The position numbers were made by a program, and so were the translations under genes. Below the pieces are notes generated by a model that made no database searches, had not been told where the DNA came from, and worked only from the letters and a program-made list of their open reading frames with translations. Source: an uncultured Pelolinea sp. (GTDB lineage Bacteria; Chloroflexota; Anaerolineae; Anaerolineales; Anaerolineaceae). From it: a stretch of DNA of 9,304 nucleotides. Location of the stretch: assembly GCA_937902055.1 (NCBI GenBank), contig CALGUJ010000209.1:1-9304 (forward strand). The letters run 5' to 3'. Positions 1 to 5,607 of this stretch are shown here, one piece after another. The stretch's first letter is position 1. The number at the start of each line of letters is the position of its first letter.

Positions 1-227
1 ACCACGATCGCGCCACCATGAATGTCGCGCGCGGTCAGATTCATTTCTCCTTCAGGATCGCTGAAAATACGCAGGGCGGCGATTTTCCGGCTGAGCTGAT
101 CGGCCTTCTCGCGGGTGTCTTCATTCTCAATGCCCAGCAGGATCACCAGACCCATGCCGATGCTGGCAAGGACCTTGTTGTCCACGCGAACCTGGCCTTG
201 ACTGACCCTTTGAATGACGGCGCGCAA
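1..227 (-). CDS. dtd: D-aminoacyl-tRNA deacylase (DTD), N-terminal part, cut by window edge
   Basis: The enzyme hydrolyses D-amino acids mischarged onto tRNA (classically D-Tyr-tRNA) and so recycles the tRNA in the cytoplasm. Reading the minus strand from a TTG at 227 gives (M)RAVIQRVSQGQVRV, the characteristic DTD N-terminus. It continues through a GLVILLGIENEDT strand, KIAALRIFSD and ARDIHGGAIVV; the family's SQFTL motif would lie just past the window edge. About 75 codons are present, roughly half of a usual DTD of about 150 residues. I chose TTG because the family begins MRAVxQRV there and no ATG lies nearby upstream in frame; AGGTCAGG just upstream could serve as ribosome binding site. 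It starts 17 nt after the trpS stop, so it is probably the last visible gene of the rdx-trpS-dtd operon. The identification is firm; only the 3' part is unseen. Confidence 0.93.
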   Translation of the reverse strand, partial: MRAVIQRVSQGQVRVDNKVLASIGMGLVILLGIENEDTREKADQLSRKIAALRIFSDPEGEMNLTARDIHGGAIV

Positions 228-244
228 ACCTGACCTCGTTCCGT

Positions 245-1231
245 TTAGGGCAGGCCGATGGCGGCGCGTACTTCCTGCATGGTTTGCGCGGCGATCGCGC
301 GGGCGCGCCCGGCGCCGTCCTCAAGGATATCCCAGATCCGCTCTGGATGCTGGCTGAGCTCGGCGCGTTTCTCGCGGAGAGGCTCGAAGTAATGGTTCAT
401 GTTTTTCGCCAGCAATTTTTTACAATCCACACAGCCGATGCCGGCGCGGCGGCATTCCACGTTGACCATGTCGATCTCTTCGCGGCTGGAGAACATTTTG
501 TGCATGCTGTACACATTGCAAACGTCCGGGTTGCCCGGGTCGCTGCGCAATTTGCGGGCGGGATCGGTAACCATGGTCATCACCCGCTTTTGGGTTTCTT
601 CCGGCGTGGCGGAAATTTCAATGTGATTATTCAGGCTTTTGCTCATTTTCCTTTCGCCGTCAACGCCCAGAACGCGCGGAAATTCAGTCGCTTTCATCTG
701 CGGTTCGATCAGCACGTTGGTCCCGAAGCGGTAGTTGAAAGAGCGCGCCATTTCGCGGGCGAATTCGATATGCGGCGCCTGGTCTTCGCCAACCGGCACG
801 GTATCGGCCTTGTACAACAAAATGTCGGCCGACATCAGCACCGGGTAGCCTACCAACCCGTAATTCACGTTATGCGGCTGCTCGCGCACTTTTTCTTTAA
901 AGGTGGGAAGATCGGTCAATTTACCCAGCGGGGCAACCATGGACAGGATGGTGTGCAGATTGGCCAGCTCAGGCACGTGCGACTGGATGAAGATGATCGA
1001 CCGCTGCGGGTCCATGCCGGCAGCCAGCCAATCCAGCGCCATTTGCAGCGTATTCTCTTTCAGGTTCTGCGTGGTTTCCATGGTGGTCAGCGCATGATAA
1101 TCCACGATGCAATACACGCAATCGTAGTCTTCCTGCAATGCCACGTAATTTTTGATCGCGCCCAGATAATTGCCTAAGTGCTGGCGGCCGGTCGGCCGGG
1201 CGCCGGAGAATACACGTCCTTTTTTAGCCAT
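245..1231 (-). CDS. trpS: Tryptophanyl-tRNA synthetase with predicted [4Fe-4S] cysteine motif
   Basis: This class I aminoacyl-tRNA synthetase charges tRNA-Trp with tryptophan using ATP. The 328-residue product has the expected length. The HIGH-type signature is seen as PTGRQHLGNYLGA (residues 13-25) and the KMSKS loop as GERKMSKSLNN (192-202). The Rossmann core includes GEDQAPHIEFARE (148-160). In the C-terminal helical domain four cysteines (238, 260, 267, 270) follow the spacing C-x21-C-x6-C-x2-C. The Thermotoga maritima TrpRS, known to hold a [4Fe-4S] cluster near the anticodon-binding region, has a nearly identical C-x22-C-x6-C-x2-C pattern, so a cluster is inferred here. The ATG at 1231 gives MAKKGRVFSG, a natural N-terminus. 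It lies 4 nt after the rdx stop, with a poor Shine-Dalgarno, so coupled translation is likely. dtd follows. Confidence 0.97.
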   Translation of the reverse strand: MAKKGRVFSGARPTGRQHLGNYLGAIKNYVALQEDYDCVYCIVDYHALTTMETTQNLKENTLQMALDWLAAGMDPQRSIIFIQSHVPELANLHTILSMVAPLGKLTDLPTFKEKVREQPHNVNYGLVGYPVLMSADILLYKADTVPVGEDQAPHIEFAREMARSFNYRFGTNVLIEPQMKATEFPRVLGVDGERKMSKSLNNHIEISATPEETQKRVMTMVTDPARKLRSDPGNPDVCNVYSMHKMFSSREEIDMVNVECRRAGIGCVDCKKLLAKNMNHYFEPLREKRAELSQHPERIWDILEDGAGRARAIAAQTMQEVRAAIGLP

Positions 1232-1235
1232 GAAT

Positions 1236-1484
1236 CTATTTCTTCAACCTTTCAAACAAAATTTGTTCCACCTCGCCGGGTTGGGGCAGCCTGCCGGATT
1301 TCTTCTTCGAGTAGATCAATTCACCCCGATAAAAGACCTCAAAACTGCCGATCATACGGGTGGGTTCCAGGATCACTTCGCCGATTTTGGCGCCGTACAT
1401 GGCGCCCAAATCCTGCGCCAGTTGTTTGGCTTGATGCTCGAACCCGCAAGGAACACAATACTCAATGATGATTTGATTTTCCAT
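1236..1484 (-). CDS. Rdx/SelW-SelT-SelH-family CxxC protein
   Basis: This 82-residue protein belongs to the Rdx (SelW/SelT/SelH-like) thioredoxin-fold family. The signature is the N-terminal beta strand and loop EYCVPCGFEHQA with a CxxC at residues 10-13. Next come helix KQLAQDLGAMYGA, strand EVILEPTRMIGSFEVFYRGELIYSKKKSG and a closing helix beginning PGEVEQILFERLKK. In animal SelW one cysteine is replaced by selenocysteine; here both are ordinary Cys codons. The family is thought to act in thiol redox, but its bacterial substrate is not known. The length is normal for the stand-alone family. It is the first gene of the minus-strand group with trpS 4 nt downstream, probably transcribed from the promoter near 1512. 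The family assignment is firm; the function is open. Confidence 0.9.
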   Translation of the reverse strand: MENQIIIEYCVPCGFEHQAKQLAQDLGAMYGAKIGEVILEPTRMIGSFEVFYRGELIYSKKKSGRLPQPGEVEQILFERLKK

Positions 1485-1511
1485 CGCACCAACCTGTGTC
1501 TGTCCGGATTT

Positions 1512-1517
1512 ATTATA
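1512..1517 (-). promoter_or_regulatory. -10 element of the rdx-trpS-dtd operon
   Basis: The minus strand has a perfect TATAAT, placing the start about 20 nt before the rdx ATG at 1484, so this transcript should carry a short leader. The -35 is weak: TTCCCA at 1538-1533 with a short 15-nt spacer, lying inside the palindrome at 1528-1542. The position between divergent genes supports a promoter here; the exact -35 is uncertain. Confidence 0.6.
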
Positions 1518-1527
1518 TCGTAGACAA

Positions 1528-1542
1528 CCCGTTGGGAACGGG
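1528..1542. promoter_or_regulatory. 15-bp palindrome between divergent genes, candidate operator
   Basis: CCCGTT-GGG-AACGGG is a perfect 6-bp inverted repeat around a 3-nt centre. It lies in the 64-nt gap between the divergent rdx operon and the sugar transferase gene. It covers the -35 regions of both candidate promoters (TTCCCA on minus, TTGGGA on plus). A dyad at that spot could bind a dimeric regulator controlling both directions. It could also be a chance GC-rich dyad; no regulator family is recognised. Confidence 0.35.
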
Positions 1543-1558
1543 CCGGGTTTGGTAAAAT
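1532..1558 (+). promoter_or_regulatory. Candidate promoter of the sugar transferase gene
   Basis: TTGGGA (1532-1537) and TAAAAT (1553-1558) are separated by 15 nt, shorter than ideal. The -10 hexamer ends 8 nt before the ATG at 1567, so the transcript would have almost no leader. No Shine-Dalgarno sequence is seen before that ATG, which fits a near-leaderless start. Confidence 0.45.
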
Positions 1559-1566
1559 GTTCTGGG

Positions 1567-2211
1567 ATGAAAACTCACATGCGCGCAGTGCCGTTCTGCA
1601 AAAGGCTTTTCGATGTCGTTTTTTCGCTGTCAGTGCTGATCATCCTTTCTCCTTTGATCCTGTTGTTGGCGGTTTGGTTGGCGCTTGCGCAAGGATGGCC
1701 GGTCTTTTTCACCCAGGCGCGGCCTGGGTTGGGCGGCAAGCTGTTCGACTTGATCAAATTCCGCACGATGCGCGACGCGCGCGACGTGGAAGGGAAGCCG
1801 CTGCCGGATGCGCAGCGCATCACCCGCCTGGGGGCTTTCATGCGGCGCAGCAGCCTGGACGAGCTGCCGGAATTCCTGAACGTGTTGAAGGGGGATATGA
1901 GCGTGGTCGGCCCGCGCCCGTTACTGGTGCAATATTTGGAGAGGTATTCCCCTGAGCAGGCGCGACGGCACGAGGTCCTGCCGGGCATCACCGGCTGGGC
2001 GCAGGTCAACGGCCGCAACGCGCTGACCTGGGACGAGAAATTCGCGCTGGACGTTTGGTATGTGGATCACTGGTCGTTTTGGCTGGACATGCGCATCATC
2101 CTGTTGACGGTTTGGAAAATTTTCAAACGCGAGGGGATCTCGCAGCCCGGGCATGCCACCATGCCGGAGTTCAAGGGGAATGAGCATCAAAAGAATTCTG
2201 ATAAGGCTTAA
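1567..2211 (+). CDS. Bacterial sugar transferase (PglC-like monotopic phosphoglycosyl transferase)
   Basis: It is predicted to transfer a phospho-sugar from a UDP-sugar to undecaprenyl phosphate at the cytoplasmic face of the membrane, the first step of a surface polysaccharide or glycan. One hydrophobic N-terminal segment (about residues 14-40) contains a Ser-Pro (28-29), as in the re-entrant helix of PglC. The catalytic Asp-Glu dyad is in RRSSLDELPE (D98-E99). Further family blocks are FDLIKFRTM, SVVGPRPLLVQYL, PGITGWAQVNGRNALTWDEK and a C-terminal GHATMPEFKGN. The ATG at 1567 gives 214 residues, a typical size for the short form without an extra transmembrane domain. Other possible starts are TTG at 1549 and ATG at 1579; 1567 best fits the promoter. 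The sugar specificity cannot be read from the sequence. No glycosyltransferase follows, so it is an orphan of any glycan cluster. Confidence 0.93.
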   Translation: MKTHMRAVPFCKRLFDVVFSLSVLIILSPLILLLAVWLALAQGWPVFFTQARPGLGGKLFDLIKFRTMRDARDVEGKPLPDAQRITRLGAFMRRSSLDELPEFLNVLKGDMSVVGPRPLLVQYLERYSPEQARRHEVLPGITGWAQVNGRNALTWDEKFALDVWYVDHWSFWLDMRIILLTVWKIFKREGISQPGHATMPEFKGNEHQKNSDKA

Positions 2212-2280
2212 CGTTTTTTAACCACAGATAAATACAGATTCTTTAGAATCGATCCACACAGATGATTGAATTGAGTACTT

Positions 2281-2306
2281 GCTTCCGCTTCGGCTGAAGG
2301 CTTTTT
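2281..2306 (+). terminator. Weak stem followed by T5, possible terminator of the sugar transferase gene
   Basis: CTTCCG (2282-2287) can pair with CGG and GAAG (2291-2299), leaving a 3-nt bulge and a CTT loop; the sequence then runs into C-TTTTT (2302-2306). The stem is imperfect and sits 70 nt past the stop codon inside the repeat element, so the call is tentative. Confidence 0.25.
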
Positions 2307-2368
2307 CCGATGACTGTCTCATGGCTTGCTTGAGGCAATCCTGTGTCGGTTATCTCCGAGATCGCCAC

Positions 2369-2385
2369 ACCCGGCTATGCCGGGT
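2369..2385. repeat. Perfect 7-bp hairpin inside the intergenic element
   Basis: ACCCGGC-TAT-GCCGGGT forms a 7-bp GC-rich stem with a 3-nt loop. No T-run follows on either strand, so it is not a standard terminator. It resembles a REP-like stem in form only. Confidence 0.55.
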
Positions 2386-2597
2386 TCGCGAAAACATTAA
2401 AAAGGATCACCAATTACGGCTACCACATACAGACAAATGGGAGATCGGCTTCATTACATTCAAATCCTCATCTGTGTTTATCTGTGTTCATCTGTGGTCA
2501 ATATATTATTTACATGCTTCCGGTTAATTCATCCAACCATACCTGCAGGTTGTGATACACTACAAGCGGATTTTTATATCGTATTCGGGAGTCTACT

Positions 2598-3152
2598 ATG
2601 GCTGAAAAACGTGAATTCTATCCCATCGAGATCGGCGGGGTGAAGCGCAACCTGCGTTTGTTCGAGATCAAACCGGGGTTAAAAATCGCCATCCTCAATA
2701 TCCTGGGCGATGTGGAACTGGTGACCGCCAGCGCCAAGGAAATGGCCAAAAAATTGGCCGATAAAGAGTACGATGTACTGGTCACTGCCGAATCCAAGAG
2801 CATCCCCTTCATCCACGCGCTGGCCGTGGAAACCCGCAAGCCCTACGTGGTGCTGCGCAAGGATTACAAGATCTACATGGGCAACGCCATCCAGGCCGAA
2901 ACGCTATCCATCACCACCGGCAAACCGCAAACCCTGATCCTGGATGAAAAAGATATTTCGCTGATCAAAGGGAAGAAGGTCGCCATCGTGGACGACGTGA
3001 TCAGCACCGGTTCGACGCTCAACGGGATGCGCTCCATCCTGGAAAAAGCCGGCGGCACGATCGCCTTCGAAGCCGCCATTTTCACCGAGGGCGACGAGAG
3101 CGATTGGAAAGAAGTCATCGCGCTCGGCCACCTGCCGGTATTCACCGATTAA
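2598..3152 (+). CDS. Type I phosphoribosyltransferase, adenine/xanthine PRTase-like
   Basis: It probably joins a purine base to PRPP to make a nucleotide (salvage) in the cytoplasm. The 184-residue product shows the PRPP-binding motif VAIVDDVISTGST (128-140) with its two consecutive aspartates, preceded by strand DVLVTAESKSIPFIHALA (59-76) and VVLRKDYK (84-91), as in the adenine and xanthine PRTase branch. The hood and C-terminal residues that set base specificity do not let me choose between adenine, xanthine or guanine, and a regulatory role cannot be excluded. The ATG at 2598 is preceded by GGGAG (2587-2591) at 6-nt spacing, a clear ribosome binding site. No convincing -10/-35 pair was found in the 95 nt after the repeat element. 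It stands alone, convergent with galK across a shared terminator. Confidence 0.88.
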   Translation: MAEKREFYPIEIGGVKRNLRLFEIKPGLKIAILNILGDVELVTASAKEMAKKLADKEYDVLVTAESKSIPFIHALAVETRKPYVVLRKDYKIYMGNAIQAETLSITTGKPQTLILDEKDISLIKGKKVAIVDDVISTGSTLNGMRSILEKAGGTIAFEAAIFTEGDESDWKEVIALGHLPVFTD

Positions 3153-3171
3153 TGCTTTGTCTTGTTTAACC

Positions 3172-3205
3172 AAAACCGCCTTTGTGATTTAAGGGCGGTT
3201 TTTTT
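3172..3205. terminator. Rho-independent terminator, probably bidirectional
   Basis: AAAACCGCC (3172-3180) pairs with GGCGGTTTT (3194-3202) to give a 9-bp stem with a 13-nt loop, followed by a T-run (3199-3205). It serves the phosphoribosyltransferase gene on the plus strand. Read from the minus strand it follows galK directly, with four T's after the stem, so it can also stop the convergent transcript. Confidence 0.85.
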
Positions 3206-3207
3206 AT

Positions 3208-4362
3208 TTACGTTCCCAGAAGATGGGCGCCGCGCGAAGGCTGGCAGCAATAAATAACCGCCTGGCGGCCGCAATCCTGCCGGTAGCGCCGGCCCAGTTC
3301 GGCCATGAAATCCCCGGCGGCATCCCTGGCAACCAGGTTGACCGTACAGCCGCCGAAGCCTGCGCCGGTCAGGCGCGCCCCGCAGCAACCTTCGATCGAC
3401 AAAGCCGCATCCACCAGTCCATCCAATTCGGGCAAGCTGACCTCAAACAGGTCGCGCAGCGAGGCATGCCCGGCGACCATCAGCCGGCCGAACCCGGCCG
3501 CGTCATCTTGCGCCAGGCAGAAGCAGGCTTGCTGCACGCGCGCAATTTCTTCGACCACGTGCCGCGCGCGTTTGCGGATTTCGGGCGGCAGACAATCCCC
3601 ATGTTCATCCAATTGCGCCGGGCTCACATCCCGCAGCGACCGGATGTCCGGCAGACGCGTCCGCAGAAGGCTGACGGCCTGCTCGCATTCGACGCGCCGC
3701 TGGTTGTAGCCGGAAGCGGCCAACTGGCGGCGTAAACCGGAATCGGCGATCACCACCGCGCTATCCGGCGGCATGGGCAGCGGCTGCCACTGCAGGCTGC
3801 GCGTGTCGAAATACAGCGCGTGGCGCGCCACGCCGTGCGCGCAGGCAAATTGATCCATCAAGCCGCAGGCCACGCCCGCGTAGGCATTCTCCGCGCGCTG
3901 GCAGAGCTGCGCAAGCGCCATGCGCTCAAGCTGCCAGCCGCCGGCGGCCTGCCAGGCCAGGGCGAAAGCCAGTTCCAGTGCCGCCGAACTGCTTAAGCCT
4001 GCCCCGATGGGCAAGTCGGAAGTCAGCACGGCTTCCAACCCGCGCACCTCCAGCCCGCCGGCGCGCAGCGCCCAGGCCACCCCGGCCGGATAAAGCGCCC
4101 AACCGGTTAGCGGTTTTCCCTGCGCGTCCACGCGCCGATCCAGATCTTCCAGCCTGAATTGCAACCTGCTTTTCAGATCCAGCGATTCAATCGTCACCAG
4201 ATCGTCCGCGCGCGGGCGGGCCGCCAGGCGCACGAAACGGTCGATGGCGATCGGCAGCACCGTCCCCTGGTTGTAATCAACGTGTTCACCCAACAGGTTC
4301 ACCCTGCCGGGCGAGATCACGCGGATTTCCCAATCCGGGAGTTGTTCAAATGGATCGCTCAT
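3208..4362 (-). CDS. galK: Galactokinase (GHMP kinase family)
   Basis: It phosphorylates alpha-D-galactose to galactose 1-phosphate with ATP, the entry step of the Leloir pathway. At 384 residues it has the standard bacterial length. The galactokinase signature is SPGRVNLLGEHVDYN (17-31), with the catalytic-site Arg (R20) in it. The GHMP phosphate-binding loop is PIGAGLSSSAALE (118-130). The catalytic Asp lies in CGLMDQF (D170), and motif 3 is LTGAGFGGCTVNL (331-343). The ATG at 4362 is preceded by GAGGG at 5-nt spacing and lies inside the 3' end of the GIY-YIG gene, with a 17-nt overlap, so translation is likely coupled. No galT, galE or sugar transporter is nearby. The stop lies just inside the shared terminator. 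Confidence 0.96.
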   Translation of the reverse strand: MSDPFEQLPDWEIRVISPGRVNLLGEHVDYNQGTVLPIAIDRFVRLAARPRADDLVTIESLDLKSRLQFRLEDLDRRVDAQGKPLTGWALYPAGVAWALRAGGLEVRGLEAVLTSDLPIGAGLSSSAALELAFALAWQAAGGWQLERMALAQLCQRAENAYAGVACGLMDQFACAHGVARHALYFDTRSLQWQPLPMPPDSAVVIADSGLRRQLAASGYNQRRVECEQAVSLLRTRLPDIRSLRDVSPAQLDEHGDCLPPEIRKRARHVVEEIARVQQACFCLAQDDAAGFGRLMVAGHASLRDLFEVSLPELDGLVDAALSIEGCCGARLTGAGFGGCTVNLVARDAAGDFMAELGRRYRQDCGRQAVIYCCQPSRGAHLLGT

Positions 4363-4618
4363 GGCTGCCCTCGCTGAATTTCTGGATCAACAATGCTTTC
4401 TGTTCGCGGGTTTTCTGCTTCAATTTGTGTTCGCGGCGCATAGCCTCGGATCGATCAGGGAGTTCTTCGTAATAAACCAGGGTCACCGGACGGCGCATGC
4501 GGGTGTACTTGGCTCCGCGTCCTTTGTTGTGCGTATCCAGCCGGCGCTGCACGTCCTTGGTCCACCCGCAGTAATAGGTTCCGTCGGCGCATTCCAGCAG
4601 GTAGCAATAATAAGCCAT
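4346..4618 (-). CDS. Small stand-alone GIY-YIG domain protein (YhbQ/UPF0213 type)
   Basis: The 90-residue protein is essentially one GIY-YIG nuclease-superfamily domain. It opens with YYCYLLECADGTYYCGWTKD (3-22), the variant GIY...YIG strands, followed by the conserved Arg helix DVQRRLDTHN, GRGAKYTR, a PVTLVYYEELPDRSEAMRRE segment with the acidic residue, and a basic KLKQKTREQKALL tail. This is the usual organisation of the short bacterial YhbQ/UPF0213 family, some members of which show DNA nicking activity; the cellular role is not settled. The ATG at 4618 is preceded by AGGA and GGG tracts. It lies between the M50 protease gene (83-nt gap) and galK, with which it overlaps by 17 nt. No homing or mobile context is visible. 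Confidence 0.9.
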   Translation of the reverse strand: MAYYCYLLECADGTYYCGWTKDVQRRLDTHNKGRGAKYTRMRRPVTLVYYEELPDRSEAMRREHKLKQKTREQKALLIQKFSEGSHERSI

Positions 4619-4675
4619 GCCCTTTTTTTCCTATTTGAAAAATCGCTCCCGTGCTTGTCTTTCCCGCACACCCGG

Positions 4676-4700
4676 GCCGGCAACCGCTGCGCCTGCCGGC
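4676..4700 (-). terminator. GC-rich hairpin just after the M50 gene
   Basis: On the minus strand GCCGGCA pairs with TGCCGGC across an 11-nt loop, starting 1 nt after the protease stop codon. No T-run follows directly (the first is about 35 nt on), so it may act as a 3' stabiliser or attenuator rather than a true terminator. It leaves open whether the GIY-YIG and galK genes share the protease transcript. Confidence 0.35.
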
Positions 4701-4701
4701 A

Positions 4702-5349
4702 TTAGAAACCCCCCAGCAGAATGCGCGCCAATCCGACGATCAATGGCGAAAGCACCGTGTCCACCAGGCTGAACCCGATCATCGGGCCGACCAGCAGGAG
4801 AAACAACAGCAAATACGGCCCGTACGGCCTCAACGTTTCCCATTTTCGCTCCCATTGCGCAGGCAGCAGGTACAGCAGCACCTCTTCACCATCCAGCGGG
4901 GGCAGCGGGATTAGATTGAAAATCATCAGACCCAGGTTGGTAAAAAGGAAATAGAGGGTGAAGTAATAGGGGGTCGGCAGAAAATCGATCAAAGGCGCGC
5001 CGGGCTGCAGCCAACCGAAGCGCAACGGGATAGCCGCAAGGAAAGCCAGCATAAAATTCGCCAGCGGCCCGGAAAGCGCAACCAGCATCAACCCGGAAGG
5101 CGAATGCTGGCGGATGCGCTGCGGATTGACCGGCACCGGCTTGGCCCAGCCGAATCCGGTAAAGATCAGCATCAGACTGCCCATCACGTCCAGGTGGCTC
5201 AACGGGTTGAGGGTCAAGCGCCCAAACAGGCGCGGGGTATCGTCGCCGAAACGCGTGGCCATCCAGGCGTGCGCGAATTCGTGAAAGGTAAATGCGATCA
5301 ACAGTGTGATGATCGCGGAGATCAAATCGGCGGGAGATTGATTAAACAT
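4702..5349 (-). CDS. Site-2 protease family (M50) integral membrane metalloprotease
   Basis: It is a predicted intramembrane zinc protease of 215 residues, the short form without a PDZ domain. The zinc-binding HExxH is HEFAH (23-27) inside the first hydrophobic segment (about 8-29). The third ligand is the Asp in [14 protein letters not shown] (D153). Between them are the family's [10 protein letters not shown] (67-76) and [11 protein letters not shown] (91-101) blocks. Further membrane segments lie near 84-110, 128-150, 174-192 and 194-212. Substrates are unknown; members of this subgroup (such as B. subtilis YwhC-like proteins) are mostly uncharacterised. No Shine-Dalgarno precedes the ATG, and a -10-like TATAGT ends 6 nt upstream, suggesting a leaderless mRNA. 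It is divergent from the DUF951 gene and probably first in a group with the GIY-YIG and galK genes. Confidence 0.93.
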   Translation of the reverse strand: MFNQSPADLISAIITLLIAFTFHEFAHAWMATRFGDDTPRLFGRLTLNPLSHLDVMGSLMLIFTGFGWAKPVPVNPQRIRQHSPSGLMLVALSGPLANFMLAFLAAIPLRFGWLQPGAPLIDFLPTPYYFTLYFLFTNLGLMIFNLIPLPPLDGEEVLLYLLPAQWERKWETLRPYGPYLLLFLLLVGPMIGFSLVDTVLSPLIVGLARILLGGF

Positions 5350-5355
5350 GGCTTA

Positions 5356-5384
5356 ACTATAATCGCAAAGCGCCCCCAAGACAA
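5356..5384 (-). promoter_or_regulatory. Promoter of the M50 protease gene (leaderless type)
   Basis: The minus strand shows TTGTCT (5384-5379), a 17-nt spacer and TATAGT (5361-5356), followed by only TAAGCC and then the ATG at 5349. With normal start-site spacing the transcript begins at or next to the A of the ATG. Confidence 0.65.
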
Positions 5385-5392
5385 CTTGCGAT
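5362..5392. promoter_or_regulatory. Inverted repeat ATCGCAA / TTGCGAT between divergent promoters
   Basis: ATCGCAA (5362-5368) and TTGCGAT (5386-5392) are exact inverted copies separated by 17 nt. Each copy abuts the -10 hexamer of one of the two divergent genes. The half-site centres are 24 bp apart, slightly over two helical turns. This could be a shared regulator site, or a consequence of similar promoter sequences facing each other. Confidence 0.35.
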
Positions 5393-5397
5393 ATAAT
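5392..5397 (+). promoter_or_regulatory. -10 element of the DUF951-glycosyltransferase operon (leaderless type)
   Basis: A perfect TATAAT is followed by CCAACC and then ATG at 5404, a 6-nt gap that puts the expected start at the ATG. No good -35 was found at 16-18 nt upstream, and no Shine-Dalgarno precedes the gene. Confidence 0.6.
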
Positions 5398-5403
5398 CCA
5401 ACC

Positions 5404-5607
5404 ATGCTCCCGGACCTGGACATGAACGATGTCTTGCAGTTGAAGAAGCCACACCCCTGTGGGGGATATACCTGGAAAGTGGTACGGATGGGCGCGGATA
5501 TCGGCCTGGAATGCCTGACCTGCAACCGCCGAGTGATGCTGACCCGCAGGGAGCTTAAAAATCGCCTGAAGAAAAACCTGGGTAAAACAGTAGAGCATGA
5601 CCGATAA
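5404..5607 (+). CDS. DUF951 family small protein
   Basis: The 67-residue product matches the DUF951 family: an N-terminal acidic stretch, then the hallmark [20 protein letters not shown] (13-32), a second block [17 protein letters not shown] and a basic tail. Three cysteines (19, 37, 40) could bind a metal, possibly with His17 as fourth ligand; that is inference. The family has no established function. The start at 5404 fits the family and the TATAAT-N6-ATG layout; an in-frame ATG at 5422 is less likely. Its last 11 nt overlap the start of the glycosyltransferase gene, so the two are almost certainly co-translated. It is oriented away from the M50 protease gene. Confidence 0.88.
   Translation: MLPDLDMNDVLQLKKPHPCGGYTWKVVRMGADIGLECLTCNRRVMLTRRELKNRLKKNLGKTVEHDR

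Larger units (their letters stand above)
2218..2502. repeat. Intergenic element with inverted ends built of 10-bp-period CACAGA units
   Basis: The only gap over 300 bases (2212-2597) is mostly filled by this element. Its left end has ACCACAGA followed 10 nt on by TAAATACAGA, then another CCACACAGATGA near 2254. Its right end carries three tandem 10-mers on the opposite strand, TCTGTGTTTA / TCTGTGTTCA / TCTGTGGTCA (2471-2500). The two ends are therefore imperfect inverted copies roughly 285 bp apart. Between them are a GATTCT/AGAATC dyad (2237-2250), a weak stem before T5 (2281-2306) and a 7-bp hairpin (2369-2385). Short open frames inside have no protein-like features. CACAGA/TCTGTG tandem tracts like this recur between genes in many environmental bacterial genomes, from general knowledge. 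A non-autonomous mobile element is possible, but no target-site duplication was found. The remaining 2503-2597 holds only the leader of the next gene. Confidence 0.6.

Noticed and set aside
284..1177. Long open frame on the plus strand opposite trpS (297 codons).
   Set aside because: It is antisense to a fully motif-supported trpS in a GC-rich gene; its translation is rich in His, Phe, Gln and Arg without any domain pattern.
1236..1484. Selenoprotein with in-frame UGA in the Rdx family gene.
   Set aside because: Both positions of the CxxC motif are normal Cys codons and the frame is open without UGA, so no selenocysteine insertion is needed.
2218..2502. Possible CRISPR array because of the regularly spaced CACAGA units.
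   Set aside because: Units are only 10 bp with no unique spacers between them, the two ends are inverted, and no cas gene is near.
2279..2643. Three overlapping short plus-strand open frames across the 2212-2597 gap (2279-2527, 2343-2555, 2437-2643).
   Set aside because: They translate the CACAGA repeats and hairpins into low-quality sequence rich in Cys, His and Ser, with no recognisable motif or ribosome binding site, and the last one runs into the phosphoribosyltransferase gene.
4346..4618. GIY-YIG gene as a homing endonuclease or mobile element.
   Set aside because: It is a short YhbQ-type domain without a DNA-recognition extension, and it sits in a tight gene cluster with no intron or flanking repeats.
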